A stretch of DNA of 64,000 nucleotides from Fragum whitleyi. Taxonomy: Eukaryota > Mollusca > Bivalvia > Cardiida > Cardiidae. Shown piece by piece: positions 46,701 to 60,900 of this stretch (the stretch's first letter is position 1; the number at the start of each line of letters is the position of its first letter). The position numbers were made by a program, and so were the translations under genes. The DNA is taken from assembly GCA_948146395.1 (NCBI GenBank), contig OX411555.1, positions 45,642,065 through 45,706,064 on the forward strand, read 5' to 3'. The notes below the pieces were generated by a model, which searched no databases, was not told where the DNA came from, and was given only the letters and a program-made list of their open reading frames with translations.

Positions 46701-49700
46701 AAGTCAGCTTGTCTCAAAGTCTCATAGAAAATTGAATAACAGTTCCTTTTTTTCAGCTTAACCACAGTATTGTACTTGACATGGTTTTAGAACCAAAGAA
46801 ATGCAACACAAATGCATGAATGTCTTTGAAATGGTGATTTTTATATATGTGGGATGGTTGTTTGCTCTAGAGAACAAGGGTAGCTATTTTGGAAAGTTAC
46901 CTTTTTTGCGCTTGCATCTGTATAGCTGGATAGCATGGCAGAGGCATGATGGTTGTCATGAAAAAAATTGTGTCACCTTTATATAATTTGTTACGTGCAA
47001 ATGTAACAAGAATAAAGAAGCCAGCAACAGACTTTACTATTAACAATATTTATTGACAATAATAATAGAATTATTGACAATATGAAATTAATACAAAAAC
47101 AAATTACAATACCTTGAATGTTTAATTCTAAAGTTTTAATTTTAGATCCAAATGAATTAAATTCCTGGTCCACAAATAATAAGTCCAATAATATCCGAAT
47201 TTAAAACTATTCACACTTTTAATCGAACAATCTAGAATAGCAAAGAACATTAGAAGATTATAGAGTTTGAATCACTTTCTAAAAGTCCTTTCTAGAAAGA
47301 TCTAAAATATTCTACATACATGTTTACCTATTAGTCAAGGGATCGGAAATTTCCTAGACTAATTCTAAAAATAGACACGGGAAAAACCATTAGGATCATT
47401 TATATAAAACAAATTTAATCTAACAAGTCTCCTATTAGGATTCACCTATTTCATGATGTTTCCGGAGTTTTGAAATAATATAAATGTATTTGTAAACCAA
47501 AGCATTCCTTTGATACTCTTTAATTGTTAAGTTTGCCACTTCAGGCTTTGATGAATTCTATGTTGGAAAGACAGAGAAACGAGAAGAAAGAATTGGTCAG
47601 TAAAACACAGGGACTTCCAGAAAAGGTTGGTGTTAACAAAATAATGAATGTTTATGCAAAAAATTAATAGTTCATCCTTAGAACATAATATTGGTTAAAT
47701 TGTCTGAAATGAAGAAAAGACCCAATTTTTAGCTCGGCTGTTTTCGGCTATAGTCTCCGTGTCGTTGTCATTGTGATCGTCGTTGTTGTTGTTGTGCGAA
47801 AACTTTGACATTTTGTTATATCTCTGGTTCTACTGAAGGCATTCACTTGAAACTTGGCACACATGTTCACCATCAAAAGAGCAACCTTTACTATCAAGGG
47901 GGATAACTCTAGATGCATTTTGTGCAAATTATGCCCCTTTTTCGACTTTGATTTTTTCCCACCATCCAGCACTCGACAGCCAAGCGTAGGCACCGTAGGC
48001 GGTGCTCTTGTTCAAATTTATTATGTGTTGTTTTTTTTAGTTTAAGCAGTATTTGTATAAGTTATTCATTTCTATATGCCTGTCAAAAGATGGAACACAT
48101 TATGTTATCAGCCATGGGGGTCATGCTGGCGGGTGGAGTCCACTTCTTTGTCCAGTGCATAAATCTGTCACTCATGTTCATTGACATGAAACATGGCAGT
48201 GCATAAGAACTCTACCTCATTTAGTATTTGAGTTATTACCCTTTTCTGTTTTTAGCTTCACTGGCTGAAAGCCACTGGGGCTATTGTCATGGCGTTGTGT
48301 CCGTCGTGCGTCCATGCGTCCGTCCGTCCGTGCGTCCGGTCGTAATCTTTTTCTTTAAAAATCTTCTTCTCAGAAACTACTGAATGAATTTCAACCAAAC
48401 TTCACAGGAATGATCCTTGGGTGACCCTCTTTCAAAGTTGTTCAAGAAATTTTGATCCAATGAAAAACATGGATTTTATGGGCGTGGCTAATTTCCAAAT
48501 ATGGTAAAAATTGAATTTTCTCAGATTCTAATCAATTGATACCAATTAAATTTTACATGAATGATCCTTGGGTGACCCTTTATCTGTCTACAAAAAATCA
48601 TTGTGATCAGATGGAAAATATGCATATAATGGGCGGAGGTCATTTCTCTATATGTTTTTTAGTGGAAACTTTGAAAATCATTTTCTCAGAATGTAAGTGA
48701 TGGATATCAACCAAATTTCACTGGAATGATCCTTTAGTAACGCTTTATCAGTCTACAATAAATCATTGTGATCGGATGGTCATTTCTCTATACGTTATAT
48801 AGTGGAAACTTTGAGTATCATTTTCTCAGAATCTAATTTTTGGATATCAACCAAATTTCACTTGAATGATTCTTGAGTGACCCTTTATCTGTCTACCAAA
48901 AATTATTGTGATTGGATGGAAAATATGTATTTTATGGGCGGAGGTCATTTCTCTATATGTTATAAAGTTGAAACTTTGAAAATCATTTTCAACATCAGTA
49001 GAACCCAAAATATGTAAAAATCTAGTCAAAACTTTTATTGCTTTTACAAGAATTTCAAGCCTGTGGAGCGACTCAAGCCATTCATGGCTTTCTAGTTTAT
49101 ACTTCCAGCTGTGTAACAGGCTTACCTGTATCTTATGACAGTATGTCACATTGATTTTTTGCTCTTTACTAAAATTGCCAAATAAACAGCATCTTGGTGA
49201 GCGAAGCAAAACATTTGTAAAAGCCTATGATTTCAGAGATATTAAAAATAACACATAATAAAACCTTGATTTGCAATTGACTTTTTATCAATCTTTTACC
49301 AGCAGCAATTGATAATTCCAAAAACTTTGGTATAATTCTATGTAAATACATATTTAGGGGTAAGTGCAAAAATGATGTAAGTACCTATAAGTATATAGGC
49401 ACTTACAATAGAATTACACTAACTCCTCAATATAGAAATCATGATTAAGATTTACTCATATCTTGCATGTATCTTGTAGGAGAGAGCTGAACTATTACAT
49501 ATCTTGCATGTATCTTATAGGAGAGAGCTGATCTATTAAACTTAATGAATGAACAACACATGTCAGAACAGAATGCCGAAACATACAAACTGAAACTAGA
49601 ACAGGACGAGGAAACAGAGAAACTGAGGAAGGTAAGGTCATGGGGGATGTTTGAGTTTTCAGAATGTGGTACATCATAGCATAGTAGGTAGTGTGTAGGA

Positions 49701-52700
49701 CTGTCAATTTAGAGGTCGCGGATTCAATCCCCGACAGCGACTATTTACCTTCAACCAATGGGTGATAATCGTAGACCTATGTGGGATAGCAGCTGGAGGC
49801 TAGGAAAGGATGTGATGGTAGTACTGGTGTGAGAAATACCATTGTCCAGCTGCTGCAATATGACTGAAATAATGTTGAAAGTGGTGTAAAACCCCATTCA
49901 AATTAAACAAACAAACATTAACAGATTACATGTCCATAGCTCAGCATGAAACTGTTGTAACTGTCTATATGTTTATAGGCAAATACAACTATTTTGCACT
50001 GAGCCATCTATTTGAGTTTATATCTCAAATTATTGGCAAAAAGTAGAAGTACAAATCGGCATTCTGAATAAAAGCATTTGCTCCTGTTTCTTCATGTTAT
50101 TTTCTATTTCAAAATATTTCTTTGACAGGACCATTGTAGATCCAAAAGGGAAAAAATAATACATGTAATAATGATAAAAAGTCTGGCTTTATACATTGTT
50201 TAAGTTTGCAAGCTCCTAAAATGGCAGTTGGCTTCGAGTCTTCCTTCTAAGAAGGCAGCAGTTTAGGAATATTTCATAGAGACATTAAATATCATTTTGC
50301 AGGAATTTGCCATTAGAAAACGGATGGGTCTAAAGGAGATTCAACTACAGGCCTTAAAGGATGTGAGTGACCAGGGCAATCTAAATGACCAACAGAGAAA
50401 ATGGTTGATGTCCGAATATCAGATCAGTCAGAAGGCTCTTGAGACGATGTACGACGAGGAAATATCCAAACAGAGGATGGCTCTAGAGGAGAAATTGGCC
50501 AAGAGGAAAGCTCTCGCACAGGCAGCTGTAAGCATATGTCATCTGTGTCGTGAAAAGGGACCATTGGGAAGTGCAGAAAGTGTTGACCCTTGTCAGACTG
50601 CGTGGATTGCGCAGACTGACTAGGGTCCAAACTTTTCGCACTTGACTTATTTTCTTAATTTAGAATAATCAATCTACCTTCCCATGAAAGAATTTTTGAT
50701 ATGGGACCTATGGATGACTGTACTAAAGCCATCTTTTTTCGCAAATGTTTATTTCAATGAAGGACCATTTTCATGACAGGTCACATATTTCTAATAATCA
50801 ACACCAAAATTATGTAAGATCAAATAGCTGTCAATTCAATATGAACAAACTTAACCACAACAGTAAACTTAGCTATTGATTGACAGAAAGTGCTGTGTAA
50901 AGGGGTCAGTGCAAGACTTTTGTTAGTGCCAATAAATATTTACCTTATATCTATACAAATATCCATGTTATAACACCAAATGTGATAATTTCTATGATAT
51001 CACATGGATATTTTTAGAACAATGACATGATGCGGTTATTTTTAGAAACATGGCAAAAAGCCAGTATTTCTGTTAGAACCATGGAAGAAAACAAGGCTAA
51101 CAAAATTATAAGATAAATAAGATACAAAAAAATGTAAATTGGTTGTAAGAATTGATAATTGTCTCAGCAGAGCCTCAACAATTATGAATTGCCTAAACCT
51201 TGTTAGATATTTTGTTTCATACAATACACTTAGTATGTATCATATGTATAGGGACTTATGACATGTACATATTCACACAATACGTTTGTGCTGATCTCAC
51301 TATCAATTGTTTCATCCTCTCATGAGATAGAAGTCTTAGTTTAGGCACTTAGCAAGGGTGTAGCTCCCATTACACACATTACGCAATTGCTTAATACAAA
51401 CTAATCCTCTTTCAAAAAAATTTGTTGATGAATGATCATTACATCAAAACCAATCAATTAATGTTTTGATATTCAACAATGCTCACGTCATAAAAAAGGA
51501 GAGAGGACGGAGGATATTCATATTTTGTTACCGTCCACATATCACCTTATCCTATATATTCTATATTGGTCGCCATCTGAGTGTGTATGAATTTCAAAAT
51601 CCTAGTTACGCCTATGCTTAGATAAGAAAAGGACACTTATGTTCGATGTTTAATTTACAGGAGACCCAGGAAGAAGACAATGATGACGTTTTGAACACAA
51701 TAGCTGGACAACAGATAGCTATGATTGAGAAACTGAAAAAGTAAGGACTATGGCAATTTCTTTAATGCGTTTAGGTGCTTTTTGTTCATTTCATGCTTTG
51801 AGTTTATCTCATGCCAAAGTCACATAAAAATCAGCAGTACTGACATTTTGGTGATTTATATTTTTCATTGGCCGATTAGTTGATAATAACATCAGGTGTC
51901 ATTTCAGCAATATCAGTACAAAATTTGTATTTTGCTTTCACATAGAAACACTGATTTGACAATGTCTTATTGCTTGGACAGCCATAGGGCAGAAATTGAA
52001 AGATCAATTCAACTAAACATACTACCAATATGCTTGCTAGAAATGGTCCAATGTTTACCAAAAAGTTGATGAGACTTGACCACTTGTCACTGATTTTTAA
52101 GGGATGTAAAAATGTCAGAAAAAGTATGAAATATATGTCTGCAATGACTGCACCCAGTTTATCATTGCTGATTAATCTTCGATGGAATACCAACTTCCAC
52201 AAATCTTAAAACATTAATCTTTAGTTTTCATAAGAGATTGATAAATCTTTCATTTTGTGAATAACAAAATTTATAATTGCATTCATGGCTTTGCCACTCG
52301 TGAAAATAAAGCTAGTGTTGTTCACTCAATTAAAGATAAATTTATTTGAAACTGAAATAAACAATTATCCTCTATTGATATCTATAATGTTATGATTGTT
52401 GTCACTAAAGGTTTTATTGCATGAGGTTTGATGCAACTTTCAACAGATTTCCAGTTATTCATGGTGGCTTGTAGTTCTAACCATAGATGTATGTTGACTC
52501 TGACACTAAATATATCCCAGCCACCAGTTGATCACCAAACATAGACAACCTACAGTCAATCTTGCTCAAGTGACCATGTCTATTAAGTGACTGTTTTCCA
52601 AATCCCCTTCTTTATATCAAAATATTTAGAAATAAAGAAGGTATGGTTGGTCTAAAAATTATTGAAAATGGACCCTATGTTGTTAAAACTCACCAGAATC

Positions 52701-54956
52701 GTCTCAATGAGATAATTCTATTGAGATTCAACATCATAGAATTATTGAGAATTTTGCAATAATATGCTTATTAGTCCCCCACCTGTTACCGGTTGGGGGA
52801 CTATAGGTTTGCTCGATTCCGTCTGTCTGTCTGTCCGTCCGTCCGTCCGTCTGTCCGTCCGTCCGTCCGTCTGTCCGTCTGTCCGTCACGCTTTTGTCCG
52901 GGCTATATCTTCTAAACTATATGTGCTAGCAACTTCAAACTTGGTACACTTATAGATCTCATTGAGGAGGAGTGTCATGTTCAAGAACCGTTACTCTGCC
53001 ACGCCAACTTTTTGAGTTATTGCCCTTTGTTGTTTTTACCCTTACATTCTTGTCCGGAACATATCTCCTAAACTATGTGTGCTAGCAACTTCAAACTTTG
53101 TACACTTATAGATCTCATTTAGGAGAAGTGTCATGTACAAGAATCGTTACTCTGCCACGCCCACTTTTTGAGTTATTGCCCTTTGTTATTTTTACCCTTA
53201 CATTCTTGTCCGGATCATATCTCCTAAACTATGTGTGCTAGCAACTTCAAACTTTGTACACTTAAAGATCTCATTGAGGCGAAGTGTCATGTTCAAGAAC
53301 CATAACTCTGCCACGCCCACTTTTTGAGTTATTGCCCTTTGTTGTTTTTACCCTTACATTCTTGTCCGGAACATATTTCCTAAACTATGTGTGCTAGCAA
53401 CTTCAAACTTTGTACACTTATAGATCTCATTGAGGCGAAGTGTCATGTTCAAGATCCATCACTCTGCCACACCCACTTTTTGAGTTATTGCCCTTTGTTG
53501 TTTTTACCTTTACATTCTTGTACGGATCATATCTCCTAAACTATAAGTGCTAGCAACTTCAAACTTTGTACACTTATAGATCTCATTGAGGAGAAGTGTC
53601 ATGTTCAAGAACCGTTACTCTGCCACGCCAACTTTTTGAGTTATTGCCCTTTGTTGTTTTTACCCTTACATTCTTGTCTGGATCATATCTCCTAAACTAT
53701 GTGTGCTAGCAACTTCAATCTTTGTACACTTATAGATCTTATCGAGGACAAGTGTCATGTACAAGAACTGTTATTCTGCCAGGCCCACTTTTTGAGTTAT
53801 TGCCCTTTGTTGTTTTTACCCTTTCATTTATGTCCGGATCATATCTCCTAAACCATAAGTGCTACCAACTTCAAACTTTGTACACTGATAGATCTTATTG
53901 AGGACAAGTGTCATGTACAAGAACTGTTACTCTGCCATGTCCACTTTTTGAGTTATTGCCCTTTGTTGTTTTTAGTCTTACATTCTTGTCCGAATCATAT
54001 CTCCTAAACTATAAGTGCTAGCAACTTTAAACTTTTACAGTTATAGATCTAGTAAGTAGGAGATATATTATAAGAGAGGATTTTTGGTTATCAGGTGGGG
54101 GACTCCTGTATTGCATCGCAATACGACATGCACTTGTTCAATTTAAAAGTATGTTTCTTATTTGTAGAAAAAATGTATTTAAGTGGACATTTTTGTTAAT
54201 GACCACTTTTGGTGGTCCCGTTAGTGGTCACTTACAACAAGTTTTACTGTACATATCTTATTGTTAGGTGACAGATACTCCTTCCCTCAAAATGATTTGC
54301 TAGTCAAGTAGGATTGTGAAACAAATACACTAAAACTTGTATTAAATGCACTAACTGGACCACAAAAAAAGCGGTCTTTATAATAAATGGTTGCTTAGTA
54401 CATGTTTGTTAACAAATAAGAAACATACTTTTTATGCCCCAGTATCGAGAGATCGGGGGCATATTGTTTTACTCATGTCCGTCTGTCTGTCCGTCCGTCT
54501 GTCCAAAAACTTAACCCGAAAACTTAACCTTGCCAATATCTGTGAGCCTATTCAAGATACAAAGCTAATCTTTGGCATGATGATAGATCTCAATGATCCG
54601 CATCCGCTGGTACCAAAGTCAAGGTCATGTGACAAGGTCAAGGTCATCTGTCAAGGTCAAACTTTGAAAAAACTTAACCCGAAAACTTAACCTTGCCAAT
54701 ATCTTCAAGCCTATTCAAGATACAAAGCTAATCTTTGGCATGATGATAGATCTCAATGATCCGCATCGGCTGGTACCAAAGTCAAGGTTATGTGACATGG
54801 TCAAGGTCATCTGTCAAGGTCAAACTTTGAAAAAATCTTGTTTGTAATATTTTTTCATGAACCATTAACTTTATTAATTACATTTGAATTATTATGGCCC
54901 CGCATCGAAAGATCGGGGTCATATTATTTTACTGTTGTCCGTCTGTCCTTCCGTCC

Positions 54957-54988
<32 letters not shown>

Positions 54989-57900
54989 GCAAAAGTTAAC
55001 CAAAAAACTTAACATTGCCAATATCTTCAAGCCTATTCAAGATACAAGGCTCATATTTGGCATGATGATAGATCTCAATGATCTGCATCTGCTGATACCA
55101 AAGTCAAGGTCATGTGATAAGGTCAAGGTCATCTGTCAAGGTCAAACTTTGAAAAAAATGCTGTTACAGGGTATTAGTGTTTCACAAACACATCTTGTTT
55201 GATTGGATATGCATATCATTGCAAAATTCTCTGTAATCCCATTTTGTTAAAACTCAATAGAATCAACTCATTGAGACGATTCTGGTTGAGTTTTTACAAC
55301 ATAGGATTCATTTTCAATATTATGTATACCAACAATGTCTACTTTGAAAGATATTTAAAGAATGGAATTTTGAAAACGGTCGCTTAATAACAATGGTTGC
55401 TGAATAGATGTGGTCCTTTTAGCAAGATTGACTGTATTTGAATAATTAATTGTTCTTCTTGCACATTGAATTAAAAATTTTATGATTAATTTCCAAACAG
55501 GACAAAATCTATCAATGCTGCAGATGCCAATCAAATGATTGACAAGGCTAAAGCTGACATGCTGGCTTTGAAAGATAAAATGGAGAAAGACAGATCTGTT
55601 AAAGAACAGGAACTTCATAAGAAGTTGTCAGCACTAAAGAAGGCCCGCTTGAATGATCTGGCCAAACAACATGAGATGGAACAGAAGGAATATGAGAGGA
55701 AATGTCAGGAAATGCAGGCAGATGGACCCATAGGTAGGTGAACTACTTCAGAACAAACATTAAATGATAATCAACAAGTCATAGGGAAAAGAACCATTGT
55801 AAATGATAAAAAATTCAGTTTGTCCTGTTTATGGACTTATGAATTCTATCAGGTTTTATAATGAAATTTGATCAGATAAAAAACTTGAGCTTGTTTCCTG
55901 GAGGAATCTTATTCATTAAAAAAAATTAAAAGTATTTGTAAAAAGAATCATGTAGTGATAATGAAGTTTTATTGTTCTTTGGAATTACACCTTTCCTATT
56001 TAGAATCGGAGAGGTTTTGAAATGGCAAAGCTTTACCAAGATTCATGGTTTTTATTTCTATAGGTTGTGCATCTTGATCAAGATGAAAAAGTAAGAGAAA
56101 TGACACCTATTTTACAAAGCAGAAAATATTTGTAAATTTCAGATCCCGCAGAATATGCAGATGGTCGTCTCAAATTGACCTCCCAACAGAGGCTGGAGAA
56201 GAGTAACCTTGAAGCTACAATTGACGGAGAAAATTATTCAGATCTCACGAATCTTAGGTCCGAAATTCTTGTACAAACTGAAAATCAACTGAAGGATATC
56301 AGACAGGGACTAATCGCAACTCTTCCAAAAGATGGTAAGTAGAATTCTGCTCTGCATTCAGGATGACAAAATTGTGCAATCTGTTTGCAAATTATAACCT
56401 GCTTTGTACACATCTGCAGGTGCAAAATAGGGTATAATTTGCAAACAGTTATCACTATTTTGTCATCATGAATGCAGGGCAGTTTTTAGAATTATAGAAA
56501 TTAAATGCTCCAGGGGGCTTGTGCTTGTGTATAAATTTCAAGTGTAATTGATTCCTCGATAAAAATTCTCGCAGTCAAAAATTATTTCAAAATAACCAAC
56601 AGAGAAAAACATGAGTAGAAGTTTGCAGGTTTAAGTGTCATTTAAGCTTTTCTTGTTCAGATAATTGTGAAGAAAGCAATTAATTCTTAAACTTCTAGAA
56701 AGTATATAAGATGCACCATAGAAAAGTTTAGGTATATTATTTAATTTTAGAACTTTCTCATGGTCCTCTTTGCAGAAATTTCTAAGGGTGAAATTTTGTC
56801 AAATTAAGATATTTTTAGGTTTTTTATGGGTCAAATTAAGATATTTTCAGGTTTTTTATCGGGTCCTAAAGTTGGTTTAAAAGTCAAATACAAGCCCTGC
56901 CCTCTTTCATGTAAAATGTGTGTCTGAATTTTTAGCTCACCTGAGCACATCATACTCAAGGCCAGCTTTTGTGATCATTGGATGGCTGTTGTGCGTCGTC
57001 CGTCGTCAGACGTCAACGATTTAAGTGATTACATTCTAGAGGCCACAAATATGGACCAATCATCATGAAACTTTGCCAGAATGTTCTACAGGTCCCAAGG
57101 ATGAACTCTATCGAAAATGGGAAGGATCCGTGCCATATCATGGGAAAAGGGGCCTAAAAGACAATTTTCTTGTTTACACTCTAGAGGCCACAAATATGGT
57201 CCAATCATCATGAAACTTTGCCAGAATGTTCTCCGGGTTACAAGGATGAACCCTATTGAAAGAAGGATCCATGCCATATCACGGGAAAAGGGGCCTTAAA
57301 GACATTTTTAGCTCCACTGGCCGAAGGCCAGCGAGCTATTGTCATGGCGGAGTGTCCGTCGTGCGTCTGTCCGTGCGTCCGTCCGTCTGTCTGTGCGTAA
57401 ACTTTATTTTTAAACATCTCCTCCTCCCATCTTCTCCTGCTCTACTGAGGGTTAAATACATTAGTGGTAGATTATCATAAAAATTTATGTTTCATGTACT
57501 TAAAAGAATAACCAGAATTTTGTGCCAATTGTCTTAATTTGTCCATCTTATTTTTAAAAAATGCAAGGAGAAAAAACCTTGTGTGTTTGAATAGACTGAA
57601 ACAAAATATGTTCACAAATAAAAGTAGCCCTAAAGATGAAAGCATAACTTTTTTATACCCCTGCATCAATAAGATTGGGGGAATACTATTTTACCATTGT
57701 ATGTCTGTCTGTCTGTATGTCTATCTGTCTGTCCCACTGTCCATCCCATGTTGGTCTGTCTGGCTGTCTGTAAAACTTATCCAAAAAACTCATCATTACC
57801 TAATATTTAAAGCCTATTAAAGATACAATGTTCATTTTTGGTATGAGGATAAGATCTCAATGATACGCATCTACTTGTACCAAGATCATGTAACTCTTTC

Positions 57901-60900
57901 AAGGTCAAATTCCTTCAATATTTGTTGTTTTGGGAGGCATTTGTGTTTCACAAAAACATCTTTTTTGTCCTCAATAAAAAATATTCATTTTTGTACTGAA
58001 ACAACCGTTCTTTATGTACTCTCTTATTCTAGGCACAACCGATGATACTCTCCGAAAATTGATGCAAGAGCATGAAAGAGAAGTTGAGGCTTTACGCAGA
58101 TCTCAGGAACAAGGTCGACAAAAGCAGCTAGCCAATTTACAGGCAAGATTAGAGCAGAACAGAACAGAATGGAACCAAAGAAAAGAGGCAGAGAAGAATG
58201 AACAGCAACAGCTACGAGATTACGAAGAAAATGTGGTCAGGTATGAATACTATTTGAGCCTGTGCGTGAGATTTCCAACAATTTTAAGTGTGCGCAAAGC
58301 AAAGACTCTGACCAGCCTGTGCATCTGCACAGTCTGACCAGCGCCTTAACTATGCGTTTCGTAAATAGATAAGGTCTCAAAGTATCAGTAGACTATCAGG
58401 TAACTTTATTATTACAGTATGTGGCTGTCTATGCTACTAATTGTTTGCACGTCATGAAAATTTCAAATTGTTGGAAATATCACGCACAGGCTCGTTTGAT
58501 TTATGCTGATTCTTTAAAAGTCTTAAGAGATTTAATTTTGTCAAAATTGTTGAGTTTATTGTGTAAAAATTAAATTGTTCCCTGAGAATTGATATTGTGA
58601 TATTGCTGGAATTCTTTAGCATAATTTCCCCTCCCATAATGTTTTCTGTTTCAATGTTTTGTGTTGTTAATGTAAAATTTGGAATTTTTTTAATTTTTTA
58701 AAGTTGAAATGAATAAAAATTCAGCCCTTGCAGATAATCCATGCTAATCATCATCAAAACATCTAGAAATCCAAACCCTGCCCTGTATTCAGGATGACAA
58801 AACAGTGTAAAGTGTTTGCGAATTATATACTGCTATGTATATACACTTGCGTTCAAAGCAAGGTATTATTTGCTAATAGTTTTCACTTTATTATCATTCT
58901 GAACGCAGAGCTGCATTCAAGATGAAAACCTTTGTGAAACATTTTAGAAATGTACCCTTTGTACAGTTAGTTGCATCGTGAAATTGGCATTTAACTTGAT
59001 AAAAACCATTCAAAATCAATCATTCAGTGCTCCATTTATTCCAAACACTCACTTAAATGACTCATAACCGCTCAGAAATCAAAACAATTAAATTTCATTG
59101 CAATACACCAAATTATTCTACCATTACTTTGGCTGGTGTGGATTTTAAAGCGTCCGATTGTTTCCTGAAGATATACAAATTTGAAAATGTTTATATTTTT
59201 TAAAGAGGGGTGGTGATTAATAAATATTGCTAATTTCATCCATGTTGGATGAAATTAGCAATATTGGATTACCTTCCTTTAATTTCGTTCATTACTCGCT
59301 CCACACAAACATTCAATATCATTCCAAATTCTTTCCAAAATCATTCAATTTGTCAAATTCATGATGTTTCTAATTGTATGTTGTTTTCGTAAGGATCATA
59401 CTATTTTCCCAACTTGGACAAAGGTCTGGATTGTTTATTTTCATGTAGCATATCTTCTTTAGAAACAAATCCAATCTATTTCATCTTTATTAATACTATT
59501 TTATAAGTTTTATAATTTTCTCTCTTCAGTAAACTTGTATACAGTCAAGTGTCTATATCAGATGATGAAAGGGAGAGAATTTTGAAAGAACATGAAAAAC
59601 AGATGGTACAGCTAGAAAATAAGTAAGTTACACTAATTAAAAACAACAACAACATTTAAATGCAACCTTTTTCAAGATCTGGGCATATTGTTCACCATTA
59701 TCTTATTTGTCCTAATAAAATCAGTTTCTTCTAGCCTATTTGAGATATTACGCCCATGTTTGGCATGATAAGGTCAAGGTCTTCTGTCAAAGTCAAGGAT
59801 CTCTAAAACTTTTTAGATGCCTTCATGTTTCTCAAACACATATTGATTATATATGAGCCTGTGCATGACATCTCCAACAATTTCACGTGTGGGCAGAGCA
59901 AAGCCTCTGGCCAGCCTGTGCAGCAGCACAGTCTGACCAGAAACTTCACTGTGCCCTTTATAGATAGGTGAGGTGTCTATGATGCTCAACATTAATACCT
60001 CGCACACTTGTGAAAATGTTGGAAATGTCACGCCAAGCTCATATATATTTATTATATTTATTGATTATTATTGTCTATATTCAAATGAACAACAAAAGTA
60101 AATCATTTTATGCTTTATCAACAGTATCAGTTGAAATGATATATTGATTCAACTTTGAAATTTGTTGATTATAAATATATAATACATACTTAGTGATTTG
60201 TATGAGAAAAAATATATAACGAGGTTGAGAGAATTGATCATTGTTGAGGCTCTGCTGAGACAATTTTCAATTCTCACAACCAAGTTAGATATTTTTTCTT
60301 ACAATACAGTAAGTACGTATTATATTTATCTTATAACCTCTATTTGCCATGTTTTCGTAGATGTTTGTAACAGATATGCAAGTTTCTAAAAATAACCGCA
60401 TTATATCATTGTTCTAAAAATAACTATGTGATATCATAAAAAATATCATACAGGATGTTATCACATGGATATTTGTATAGTTATAAAGAAAAAAATTTTC
60501 TGGCTATCATAAGGCTTGATTATGTCTGTAACAAATGGACTGATGAACAAAAAAGTAGAAGTACCACCTAACCTAAACATCATAAAGTCAAGCTAAATTT
60601 ACAAGGTTTTAGTCTCCCAACAACATGCCACTTCTTTGTCATCTTTTTCAGGGATAATTCTGGATCAGAATAGCATGTGCAAAAATATCTCATTTAGCTG
60701 AATTTAATGAGAAATTCAAGAATTTTTGGAGAGAAATTTTGAGAAATTTTAATCGCTCAGAGCAAAACAGTTGTAACCTATGTAAATATAGGCAGTAACA
60801 ACTAATGTGCTGAGCTTATAAAATTCGTCACTAAATTAAATAATTTTGCTGTGAGTTTTTCTCTCATTAAGCCAATTTCAATGAGATTTCTGGCAGAAAA

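Noticed and set aside
49480..49520. 49480 as the true start of exon 14
   Set aside because: It shifts the frame and hits TAA after 19 codons; 49521 keeps the coiled coil open.
51876..52202. 108-codon minus-strand frame with hydrophobic stretches
   Set aside because: Intronic and AT-rich; hydrophobicity follows from T-rich codons; no family motif.
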